Made by a program: the position numbers and the translations under genes. The notes beneath the pieces are model-generated. The model saw only the letters and a list, made by a program, of their open reading frames with translations. It did no database searches and was not told the origin of the DNA. From Zingiber officinale (Eukaryota > Streptophyta > Magnoliopsida > Zingiberales > Zingiberaceae), in the NCBI RefSeq assembly GCF_018446385.1, contig NC_056000.1, forward strand, positions 47,772,722-47,836,721: a stretch of DNA of 64,000 nucleotides, given 5' to 3'. Shown here piece by piece: positions 23,163 to 34,018 of this stretch (positions within the stretch are counted from its first letter, which is position 1; every line of letters starts with the position of its first letter).

Positions 23163-24281
23163 TGTTGGACCGTGAGATTCGATAGAGGGGGGGTGAATAT
23201 CGATAAACAAAATCGTTCGAAAAGAGTTACGCGCAGCGGAAATAAAAGGACAATGCTAACACAAGCTGGTTTTACTTGGTTAGAGCCTGTGTCGACTCCT
23301 ACTCCAAGGCCCGCACACAAGGGTGCTTTCGGTGGGCAATCACTAGCAGTTCAAAAATTGTTACAAATTAAAGTACAGGAATGCTAATGGAAATAAAGCA
23401 AATACCGACAAGAATTTAACCAAACAGGGAAGGAGCTTGTTGTCGGAGCTTTGTTAGCGTCGCAGGAGCGCAGATCAGCAGAGCAAGCAGTAGAAGACTT
23501 TCTTTCAGTTGTTGTGTTGAAGCTCCCCTCTGACCCTCCTTTTATATGAGGCTCGGGGTGCCCCGGATCCCTTCCGGGCATCCTGGTGAGACGTGGCAGG
23601 TCCAACCAACGAGCTCCACGTGGCGACGCGCAATCTGGATAAAATTCACCTCCCGGGCGCCCGGACCACTTTCTCCAGAAGACAGCTTTCCTGCAAGACA
23701 AGGTTAGTCCGAGGCAAATAGATAAGATATATCATGCAAAACAAAGTGTTAGCATAGTTTATAGGTTTAATATAAAAAGTATGACTTAGATTCCGTCTTT
23801 CCGAGACCGGAATCTAGTCACGATCTCGACTTAGATATCCGAAATGGATCTAAGCCGGATCGACGCTAATGTTCCCTTCCCGGGAACGCGTCCTCACAGT
23901 CACTCCCCTCCAATGACTTACCTTACTTACCTGCCAGACGTCCGGTCAGCCCTTCGACCCGTCTGAACTTCTCGCCAAGCGTCCAGTCCGCCCGTCGACC
24001 CGCTTGGACTTCTCGCCAAGCGTCCAGTCAGCCCGTCGACCCGCTTGGACTTCTCGCTAGCTATCCAGTCAGCTCGTCGACCTAGCTGGACTTCTCGCCA
24101 AGCGTCCGGTCAGCCCGTCGACCCGCTTGGACTTCGTGTCAGACATCCGGTCAGTCTGTCGACCTGTCTGGACTTCGTCTGCACACTCGGTCAGAGTGTT
24201 AAATCACAACAAACCTAACTTAACCCGATTTGTGATTCATCAAAAACCTGAGTTAGACCATTAGTGCTAACCGCACCAACA
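23163..24281 (-). repeat. 3' LTR of the non-autonomous Copia-like element
   Basis: 1119 bp, TGTTGGACC to CACCAACA on the plus strand. A TATA-like CATATAAAAGG (minus strand, about 23538-23548) marks the U3/R boundary; U3 holds six hairpin units at 23935-24185. Confidence 0.85.
23935..24185 (-). repeat. Six tandem hairpin units in U3 (3' LTR)
   Basis: Arms in order on the plus strand: CAGACG/CGTCTG, CAAGCG/CGCTTG twice, TAGCTA/TAGCTG, CAAGCG/CGCTTG, CAGACA/TGTCTG. The loop core GTCAGCCCGTCGAC is largely constant while the arms change together. Confidence 0.85.
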
Positions 24282-24296
24282 ATCTCCCCCTTTTTG
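24282..24296 (-). other. Polypurine tract
   Basis: The minus strand reads AAAAAGGGGGAGAT directly against the start of the 3' LTR, as expected for plus-strand DNA priming. Confidence 0.8.
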
Positions 24297-24439
24297 ATGG
24301 AATGACAACCTGGTTAAGTTAGTGAAAATATATGCAAAAACCAAGCATGATTTTTGAGGTTTTTAAGGTTTTGCATTTAGTTGCTCTAACTTAACCTAAC
24401 TTAACCACCTACCCCTCCCCCTTTGACATTCATCAAATA

Positions 24440-25824
24440 GGGACATAAGTACGTGACCAATACAGGATTCAAGCAAAATGAAGGTTGTAGAAAATGTCAA
24501 GCTAACTTGGGGGAGTTTTTAAATTTCACTATATAGTAACTGAACTTTTGTAATATAACTAAGTTTTGAAAAATAATTAATTTAGCAACATAACTTAGTA
24601 TATTTTGAGTAATTTTTTAAAGATAATTTTGGCAAAATTAAGTTCCAAATTTCAAGAGATTAAATTTTCAAAATAAGTTTTAACTTGGAACGCTTTACAA
24701 ACATGAGTTTTCAAAATCAAAGTTTTAGGATCAAGGTGTAGATTTTTCAAAATAAGTGTCAACTTTGAAACATTTTTCAAACCTGAGTTTTCAAAACCAA
24801 AATTTCGAAATCAAGGTTTAAATTTTCAAAATAAGTTTCAACTTTGAAACAATGAGTTTTCAAAATCAGAATTTCAAAATTAATTAAGACTAAGTTTGCA
24901 AATGATTCAATTTTTAAAAACTTAGTTTATAAAATCCAATTTAAAAGCTTAGTTTTATAAAAACTAGTTTTCAAAAATATATATATCAAATTGGATTTCC
25001 AAACAACAGATTTTTAAAAAGAAATTTTAAGAGGAGATATTATTTTTAAAGCCGAGGAAATAATTTCGGTGTTAAGTGTTGATTTAATTCTCCCCCTAAA
25101 CCTGACATTATTAAAATTTTTGCTAAGAATATTTAATATAAGATTTTCAAAGTAATTTTTTTTTAATAGATTGAGGTAGAATTTTCTAAAGAGATTTTTT
25201 TTAAAAAAAAAACAACATTTAAGGAGATAATTAAAAAAATAAACCTCCCCTGAATTTGATACTCCTTTAATTTATTAATCCTCCTTATTTTATTACTCCC
25301 CCTTAATATAATGCTAAGATTTGGGTTTGTTAAATTTCAAAACCTTAACACATTTTTCTACCTGAGTGTTCTAGGGGATATAGTAACACTTATATTATTT
25401 ACATAATTAATTGTTTATTTGAGTTTGATTAATCAATAATTAAATTCAGATGCTTAAGCTTCAGTTTAAGGTTAAATAGGATTAACTTTTATTAATTCAG
25501 TAGCAGTTAACCATTATCAATTATTTATTGATTAATTTTACTTGATTTAATACTTAGTAAATTTCGTATTAATTGATTGAGCTGGTGAAAATGTTAGTTA
25601 ATAATTATTTTTTTTATTAACTTCCTTTTAAGTAGGACTAATTTAGTTTGAAGTTAGCATGAAGTTGAAATTATTAAACACAGTTAAATAAGGTTCAAGT
25701 TAATTTTAGTTCTCAAATAAAGTTAGACTTAAACAATTAAGTTCTACTTACTAAGTTTAAAGTTTAAGTTAATGAAATTTAAGTTTTTAAGATAGGTGTC
25801 TAAGTTTTAAATGAATTTAAAAGA

Positions 25825-25873
<49 letters not shown>

Positions 25874-28500
25874 ATTATTATTTATTTTATAAAGGGATTT
25901 CTAACGGGATTTTTTAAAACAGTGTTTAAAAGAAAAATGATTTTTTATAATATGTTTCATGGCAATTAACATACATTTCATTTAGTTTTGATTTTAGATT
26001 TAAGTTTAAGTTTAATTTTAAGTTTAAGTTAAAATTTTTAATTTTAAATGTAATTTCAATATTAAGTTTAAATTTAAGTTTTAATTTTCAGTTAAGCTAA
26101 ATTAAGATTAAAGATAATTTTAAGGTTAGAATAATATTTAAGATTAAAAATAAGTTTAAAGTCTGAATAATAATTATTATTTTTTTGGTAAAAAGGATTT
26201 TTAATATAATTTTTTTTAAATGATTTAAGTTTAATTTTATGTTTTAAATTTAAATTAAGTTTAACATCAATGTTAAGTTTTAATTTAATTTAAAATTAAG
26301 TTTTAACTTTAATTTTAAAGTTTTTAGTTTAAGTTTTAAAGTTTTAATTAGCATAAGTGTCTTAATATTAAAATGACTTTAAAATGACTTTAAAATTATT
26401 TTTAATTATTAAAATGAATTTTTTTTTTGAAAGGATTTTTTTTAAAGAATTTTTTAAAATAATTTTTTAAATAATTTTTAAAGGATTTTTAAAGTAATTA
26501 TTAAAGAATTTTTAAAATGATTTTTAAGGATTTTTTTTTAAAGGAATTTTAAAAATAATTTTGAAAATATTTTTAAAATAGTTTTAAAAGAATATTTAAA
26601 ATGGTTTTTAAAAGTTTTTAAGATAGTTTTTAAAAGAAGTTTTTAAAAGAATTTTTATAATAATTTTTAAAAGAGTTTTTAAAATAAGTTTTAAAAGATT
26701 TTTTTTAATGATTTTTGAAAGACTTTTTAAATGATTTTTAAAACAATTTTTTTAAAAGAATTTTAAATAATTTTTAAAATAATTTTAAAAATGAGTTTTA
26801 AAAGTTTTTAAAATAATTTAAAAGAATTTTTAAAATGATCTTTAAATGAGTTTTGAAATCATTTTTAAAAGAATTTTTAAATGATTTTTAAAAGAATTTT
26901 TAAAAGAGTTTTAAAAATGATTTTTAACATAATTTTTTTTAAAAGAATTTCTAAAAGAATTTTTAAAATAATTTTAAAATGTTTTTTTTAAAGAATTTTT
27001 AAAATAATTTTCAAAATAGTTTTTAAAAAGATTTTTAAAATAGTTTTTAAAATAATTTTTTTAAAAAAAAAATTAAAATTGTTTTTTAAAAGAAATTTTA
27101 AAATAGTTAAAAAAGATTTTAAAAATAATTTTTAAAATGTTTTTTTTCACAAATTTTTAAAATAGTTTTTAAAGAATTTTTAAAAGAATTTTTGAGTTAA
27201 AATAATTTATTAAGTTAAAATAATTTAAAAAAGAATTTTTAGATAAATAATTTATTAAATTAAAATGATTTTAAAAAAAAATTTGGTTAAAATAATTTTT
27301 AAATTAATTTTTAAGTTAAAATAATTTAAGTTTAATTTTTAAAATAAATTTTTAAGTTAATAAAAATAAGTTTAATTTTTTTTTTAAAAATAAATTTTTA
27401 AGTTAAAAAAAAAAGTTTAATTTTTAAAATAAGTTTTTAGGTTAAAAGAAAATTAACATGTTAATTTAATTGATTTAATTTTAATTAATTTAATTTAATT
27501 TAATTTAATTTAATTTAATTTTAAGTAATTTCTTTTAGGTTCTTAGTCATCTCACCCAATCTATGTTTTCAATCAGGGAATCCTATAATTTTGTGAGATA
27601 AATTAGGTTCAATTTTAGGGTTTATTTTTAACTTGTGTTAGATTCAAGTTTAGCTTTGGGTTCAACAAATAGGCGTTCTCTAGATAAACTTCTGGGCTAT
27701 TGTTAGTCACCTGGACATCATTAGAGTAACCATGCCTTCGAGGTTTTCCAAATAGTCCTATCCACTGAACTTAATACAAAACATTGGTCTAACTGGATAG
27801 GATCCGTAAGGGGTAGCTTCGGCTAGTTCCACTTAGCCAAATGCACCAGGTCGAAGCTATATCTTCCTAGACATGCATAGACTAAGCTTCCCTAACGTAC
27901 TATCATCCAAAATTTCACCAGTACCATTTTTCAAATTAAACTTAAACCCTTTTCTAATTAATCCTAAGTACCCCGCCGGGTAGATTTGTTTGGGTTACCC
28001 TTTCAGGTAGGTTAGTTTCGGAGGTGTCAGCTATTCTGAAGCCTCCCCCTGACTTATTGACTTTCCTTTTAAAATTTTTGTATAATTAGAGTTGGTTTTA
28101 GTTAAGTTTTAATGTTTAATTTGTAATTTAAAATTTAAGTTTTTTATTTTGAATTAATTAAATTTGTCAAATTATCTTTCTTTAAAAGAGTGTATTTAAT
28201 ATTTAATTTTTCATTCAATTTCAATTTTATTAGGTTAATTGAATTATCTTTCTTTAATAGCTTATTTTTAAAGTTTAAATTTTTATTAATTTTTAAATTT
28301 GAATTAATTAAATTGTTTGAATTATATTTCTTTAAAGGTTTATCTTTTAGCTTGTTATTAATTGTTAATTTTGAATTTTTTAGATTATTTTTGTTTAATA
28401 TGTTATTTTTAACATTTAATTTTAAGTTTGTTAAGTTTATTTTTGATTTTATCAGAGTGTTTGGATTCCTTATATTTTCTTTATCTTTTAAGTTGATATA
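24440..28500 (-). repeat. Low-complexity AT-rich interior of the non-autonomous element
   Basis: About 4 kb is made of short motifs such as TTTTTAAAATAATTTTTAAAAG, degenerate and tandem-like, densest at 26380-27500. A pure (TTA)n run lies at about 25828-25870. A short better-mixed block at about 27540-28080 resembles ordinary retroelement sequence. No coding capacity is visible. Confidence 0.75.
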
Positions 28501-28819
28501 ATTAGTGGAATTTATTAGATAAGTTTTATCTTTAATATTTACTTTTTTTGTTAATCAGATTATCTCGAGTTTGGATAAGACTTTCTAGATTAATATTGTC
28601 TAGATTATCACTTAATTTTAAATTTTCTAATTGATTAAATTATTTGAATTGATTTGGTCATTGTTCTGTTTGACCAAGTCAAGGTTGATGCCAAATTGAT
28701 GAGTCTTGATTGACTTGATCAGTATCTAGATTATTTTGTGATTTTGAATTTAAATCTTTTAGATCTAGATTATCATGCACCATACTTGGAATAATTTCAT
28801 ACTTATCTGAATCATCATG

Positions 28820-29245
28820 CTAATTATTTAAACTACTATTAGTAGGGGCATTTTGGTAAACATTACTAACCTTGAGCGCATCCCCTAATTCAGTAGGCTT
28901 TTCGATTGGATCTAACCCGTGTTCGGATTCGATTTTTACTTGATCCTCGAGCTCCATCGGCTCCTCCTCGTGAAGTTTGATCAACTGGGTCCAAAGCTCA
29001 TGTGCATCTTTGTACTTTTCTAGTCTACATAAAACACTGTTAGGTAAAACATTACAAATAATTTTACTTACATTTGTGTTTAGTTCTGAGTTCTGAGAAG
29101 GTCTTCTCAATATCAGCCAATAATCAAAGTTTAAACTTCCTAAGAAACATTCCATTCTTCGCCTCCAGTAGTTGAAATCTTGATCGTACGGTGGTGGTTC
29201 GTTGGGGTTCCATCCTTCCTGAAGAGGCATTGATCTTACACACAT
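28820..29245 (-). mobile_element. Short gag remnant of the non-autonomous element
   Basis: An open stretch of about 140 residues near the 5' end of the element. It starts MCVRSMPLQEGWNPNEPPPY, followed by an FNYWRRRMECFL block, typical of the N-terminus of plant Copia Gag (DUF4219/UBN2 type). There is no zinc knuckle or pol after it. Broken fossil. Confidence 0.65.
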
Positions 29246-29543
29246 GGAAACAGAGAAAAAATTCCAAGACTTGGTCTTGGATTAGGAGTGTCGGAGAAAA
29301 ATAGTATTTTACTAATTTCAAAAAAAATATTAATAAAAAATGTTATTTCAAATTTTTGAAAATGTAATATTTTGTCAATACTAAGCACTGGTGAAAAGAT
29401 GACGATGTATTTTTCAAAACCAGTTTTGGAGGGAAAAAATGAAAGGCGTAAGGTTTTATTTTAAGAACGAACGATATCTAATTTTTCTTTAAAAAGACCC
29501 CCCTTTGTCTGATTGGTGGTTGCACCAAATCAGAGCGGTACCT

Positions 29544-29555
29544 GCTTTGATACCA
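29544..29555 (-). other. Primer-binding site (initiator Met tRNA)
   Basis: The minus strand reads TGGTATCAAAGC, one base off the usual Copia PBS, two bases inside the LTR. Confidence 0.8.
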
Positions 29556-30339
29556 CTTGTTGGACCGTGAGATTCGATAGAGGGGGGGTGAATATCGATA
29601 AACAAAATCATTCGAAAAGAGTTACGCGCAGCAGAAATAAAAGGACAATGCTAACACAAGCTGGTTTTACTTGGTTCGGAGCCTGTGTCGACTCCTACTC
29701 CAAGGCCCGCACATAAGGGTGCTTTCGGTGGGCAATCACTAGCAGTTCAAAAATTGTTACAAATTAAAGTACAGGAATGCTAATGGAAATAAAGCAAATA
29801 CCGACAAGAATTTAACCAAACAGGGAAGGAGCGTGTTGTCGGAGCTTTGTTAGCGTCGCAGGAGCGCAGAGCAGCAGAGCAAGCAGTAGAAGACTTTCTT
29901 TCAGTTGTTGTGTTGAAGCTCCCCTCTGACCCTCCTTTTATATGAGGCTCGGGGCGCCCCAGATCCCTTCCGGGCGCCCTGGTGAGACGTGGCAGGTCCA
30001 ACCAACGAGCTCCACGTGGCGACGCGCAATCTGGATAAAATTCACCTCCCGGGCGCCCGGACCTCCGGGCGCTCGGACCACCTTTCTCCAGAAGACAGCT
30101 TTCCTGCAAGACAAGGTTAGTTCGAGGCAAATAGATAAGGTATATCCTGCAAAACAAAGTGTTAGCACAGTTTATAGGTTTAATATAAAAAGTATGACAT
30201 AGATTCCGTCTTTCCGAGATCAGAATCTAGTCACGATCTCGACTTTGATATCCGAAATGGATCTAAGCCGGATTGACGCCTAATGTTCCCTTCCCGGGAA
30301 CGCGTCCTCACAGTCACTCCCCTCTAGTGACTTACCTTA

Positions 30340-30597
30340 CTTACCTGCCAGACGTCCGGTCAGCCCTTCGACCCGTCTGGACTTCTCGCCAAGCGTCCGG
30401 TCAGCTCGTCGACCCGCTTGGACTTCTCGCCAAGCGTCCGGTCAGCCCGTCGACCCGCTTGGACTTCTCGCCAGCTATCCGATCAGCCCGTTAACCTAGC
30501 TGGACTTCTCGCCAAGCGTCCGGTCAGCCCGTCGACCCGCTTGGACTTCGTGCCAGACATCCGGTCAGCCCGTCGACCTGTCTGGACTTCATCTGCA
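30340..30597 (-). repeat. Six tandem hairpin units in U3 (5' LTR)
   Basis: Arms in order: CAGACG/CGTCTG, CAAGCG/CGCTTG twice, CAGCTA/TAGCTG, CAAGCG/CGCTTG, CAGACA/TGTCTG, all fully complementary. Same order as in the 3' LTR. Confidence 0.85.
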
Positions 30598-30621
30598 CAC
30601 TCGGTCAGAGTGTTAGATCAC

Positions 30622-33022
30622 TGTTGGTTGCTACTCGGAAAACCTATAGGTTCCACTGTACAAAAATTTTGTACAAAGGTCTGAACCTTTTCCTAGCTAC
30701 CATGTGTTCTTTTAAATTAAATTTTGGATCGCCTGCGGAACTTAACACGTTTGATCCAAAACTTAATCTATTTGTTCTTTTAGGTTTTGACTTGGATCTC
30801 CTGCGGAACTTTACACGTTCGACCCAAGTCTCCTTAAGTTATTAATTCCATTAAATATTAATTTCCATAATTGGTTCCCAGTACTGACGTGGCAAGGCAC
30901 ATGGCCTTCTTGGATATGGGAGCAACCACCACCGACTAGACAAAACCTTTTATAGAAAGCTAATATTTAATTTCCTAAAATAACTTTAGGATAACCAAAG
31001 AGAACAATCAAATCACAAGGAAAAGAAAAAATAAAAGAACACAATATCGAAAAATATATTCGAAATTCTAGAACGTAAGCCTCTTGTATTTGGTATTATT
31101 TCCATAAATAACTAGCATGATGCGGAAATAAAAATTACTAGTCATACCTTGTAGAAAAACCTCTTGATCTTCTACCGTATTCCTCTTCTAACCTCGGACG
31201 TTGTGTGGGCAACGATCTACCGAGATGAGAAACCACCAACCACCTTCTTCTCCTCCAAGCAAGGTTCGGCCACAAAGGAAGAACTTCACCAAAGAAGAAA
31301 ACCAAAATACTAACCAAGCTCCAAGAGATGCTAGCTTCCTCTCCTTCTTCTTCTTCTTCTCCAAGTAGTATCCGGCCACCACAAGAGCTCCAAGGAAGGG
31401 AGAGAGGTTCGGCCACCACAAGAGGAAGAGAGGAAGAGGATGGCCGGCCACACCAAGAAACAAAAAGGGGAGAGAAAATAATAGAGGTTGTGTCTCATGA
31501 AGGCACCCTCACCCCTTCTTTTATATTCCTTGGCCTAGGCAAATTAGGAAATTTAATTACAATAAAATTTCCTTAATTTTCCTTGACATGAATTAATTGA
31601 AAAAAATAAAATAAAATTTCCCAATCAACTTGTGATGGCCGGCCACAATCAAAAGAGCAAATTAGGAGAGTTTCAATCAACAAATTAAAACTTCCTAATT
31701 TGTTTCCGGAAATTTTAAAAAATAAAATTTCTCTTTAAAAATCTCTTCATGGTTAATAAAAGGAAATTTCTATAATTTTAATTTTATCAACATGTGAATA
31801 ATTTTTAAAGAGAAAATAAAACATCTCTCCAATCTACAAATAAGGAAAGAGATCTAATCTCTTTCTTTAATCTTTTGTAGATCTTTTACAAGAGAGATAT
31901 TTTAATTTTAATTCTCTTTAAATTATATCTTCCACATAATAATAAAAATTAAAATTAAATTTCTTTTTTAATTTAATTTGGCCGGCCCCCACTAGCTTGG
32001 GTTCAAGCTAGGGCCGGCCACCCAAATTCATACCTAGGCCGGCCCTAGCTTGTTCCCAAGCTAGCTTGGCCGGCCCCAATTGGGTGGGAATAGAAGGTGG
32101 GTATAGAACTCTACAAATAAGAGGCTACGATAGGGACCGAGAGGAGGAATTGGTTTTGGTCTCCCGATAAAATTAAGCATCCCGTGTTCGCCCCGAACAT
32201 ACAACTTAATTTTATCAATGATAATTCATTCCACTAGAGAACTATCATTGAACTACCGCACCAATCCCAAATTACATTTTTGGGCTCCTTCTTATTATGA
32301 GTGTGTTAGTCTCCCTGTGTTTAAGATATCGAATGCCCACTAATTAAGTGAGTTACTGACAACTCATTTAATTAATATCTTAGTCCAAGAGTAGTACCAC
32401 TCAACCTTATCGTCATGTCGGACTAAGTCCACCTGCAGGGTTTAACATGACAATCCTTATGAGCTCCTCTTGGGGACATTCTCAACCTAGTATCTCTAGG
32501 ACACAGTTTCCTTCTATAATCAACAGCACACACTATAAGTGATATCATTTCCCAACTTATCGGGCTTATTGATTCATCGAACTAAATCTCACCCATTGAT
32601 AAATTAAAGAAATAAATATCAAATATATGTGCTTGTTATTATATTAGGATTAAGAGCACACACTTCCATAATAACCGAGGTCTTTGTTTCTTTATAAAAT
32701 CAGTATAAAAGAAACGACCTCAAATGGTCCTACTCAATACACTCTAAGTGTACTAGTGTAATTATACAGTCAAGATAAACTGATACCTAATTACATTATG
32801 ACCTTCTAATGGTTTGTTCCTTTCCATTTTGGTCGTGAGCTACTGTTTATAATTTATAAGGTACTGATAACATTATCTTCTGCATATGACACCACATGCT
32901 ATGTTATCTACAATATAAATTAATTGAACAACTACAAACAAATGTAGACAATTTGACCAAATGTGATTCTTTATTCATAATGAATGTTTACAAAGCTTAG
33001 GCTTTCAGTATACACTCCAACA
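30622..33022 (-). mobile_element. Solo LTR, 2.40 kb, minus strand, nested in another LTR
   Basis: It starts TGTTGGTTGCTAC and ends CACTCCAACA with a perfect target duplication ATCAC (30617-30621 and 33023-33027). It is the reverse-complement relative of 18814-21242, with conserved ends (AGTGTATAC) and clear divergence inside. It is younger than the LTR it splits. Confidence 0.85.
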
Positions 33023-33106
33023 ATCACAACAAACCTAACTTAACCCGATTTGTTATTCATCAAAAACCTGAGTTAGACCATTAGTGGTAACCGCACCAAC
33101 ACTTAG

Positions 33107-34018
33107 GGGGCCTCCAAATGAGCGAGTAGAAGAATTCGCCCTATAACAACCCTTGTGAAAATGAACTCACAAGGATCTCCGGCATGGCCGAATGAACTTC
33201 CATAGTTACCTGGTTAAACCTCGTAATGTAGGCCTGCAGTGTCTCCTTGGGTCCCTACTTAACTAAGAACAGATTGATGTTCATCTTCTGATGGTGGCAA
33301 CTACTTGCGAAGTGCTGCAGAAACACCGCTCAAAAGTCTTTAAAGCTACATAAAGAGCCGATCGGCAGTCGCCTGAACTACCTCTGGACCGATCCAAAGA
33401 GCATAGTGAGGAATACTTGGCATTTGACTCCATCGGAGTACTGATAGAGCATGGTCATGTTGTCGAATTTTATGAGGGGATCCTTAGGGTACGTCACCCC
33501 TATGTATTCTCCGATTCTTAGCTGCACATAGTGTCACGACAGTCGATCGTCCAGGATCTCATGAGAGAATTTCCTGTTTATCCACTCGGGGGAATCGTCG
33601 AGCCTGGGTGATTTTCCCTTATGCTCGTCTCGGGTGGGCGCTTCGTCTAATGAGGATCCTTGGGCTCTATCCGCTCAACCTTATTCCTATGAAGGGGTGT
33701 CGAACATCTCCCGATGATAGGGGATCGACACATCCGGTGCATCTTCGAATGTGCTGATCGGCTTGTTATTCAGACAATGAGTGGTGGCGTTTCCGGCTTG
33801 GCCTCCATGAGCGGCTCGTTGTCCTGTTGTCGATGCTACTTGTTCATTTGCTTATCGATCGGATATCACCTACTACTACTGCTCCAACATATTGGCCGCT
33901 CGTGCTTGTATCAGCATGTCCAATTCTTCTTGCGTCAACATCATGGTCGTAAGTCGTCTAGCCCCCTCCATCTTCATGTTTCGGATACAGGTTAAGTTCT
34001 CACAGATGACGCTAAATA
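33107..34018 (-). mobile_element. Old gypsy element: gag and 5' leader remains
   Basis: Minus-strand translation near 33960-34000 gives LTQEELDMLIQARAANMLEQ, matching LSQEELDALVEMRAAKLVEQ at the Gag N-terminus of the young element. The leader next to the LTR keeps a decayed PBS region (TTTAGCGTCATCTGTGAGAA against TTTGGCGCCGTCTGTGGGAA). Broken. Confidence 0.7.

Larger units (their letters stand above)
23163..33101 (-). mobile_element. Non-autonomous Copia-like LTR element with AT-rich interior
   Basis: Bounded by a perfect target duplication CTTAG (23158-23162 and 33102-33106). In sense (minus) the order is 5' LTR (33101-29558), primer-binding site, a short gag remnant, about 4 kb of low-complexity AT-rich DNA, a polypurine tract and 3' LTR (24281-23163). 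Protease, integrase and reverse transcriptase are not seen, so mobility would have depended on a relative. The LTRs look about 97% alike by eye, so it is fairly young. A solo LTR (30622-33022) is nested in its 5' LTR. Without that insertion the element is about 7.5 kb. Confidence 0.85.
29558..33101 (-). repeat. 5' LTR of the non-autonomous element, split by a solo LTR
   Basis: LTR sequence occupies 29558-30621 and 33028-33101 (about 1138 bp together). It is close to the 3' LTR, with a short extra repeat of a CTCCGGGCGC-like phrase near 30060. Confidence 0.85.

Noticed and set aside
28190-28501. 103-codon Phe/Leu/Ile-rich open frame
   Set aside because: Product of AT-rich low-complexity DNA inside the non-autonomous element.
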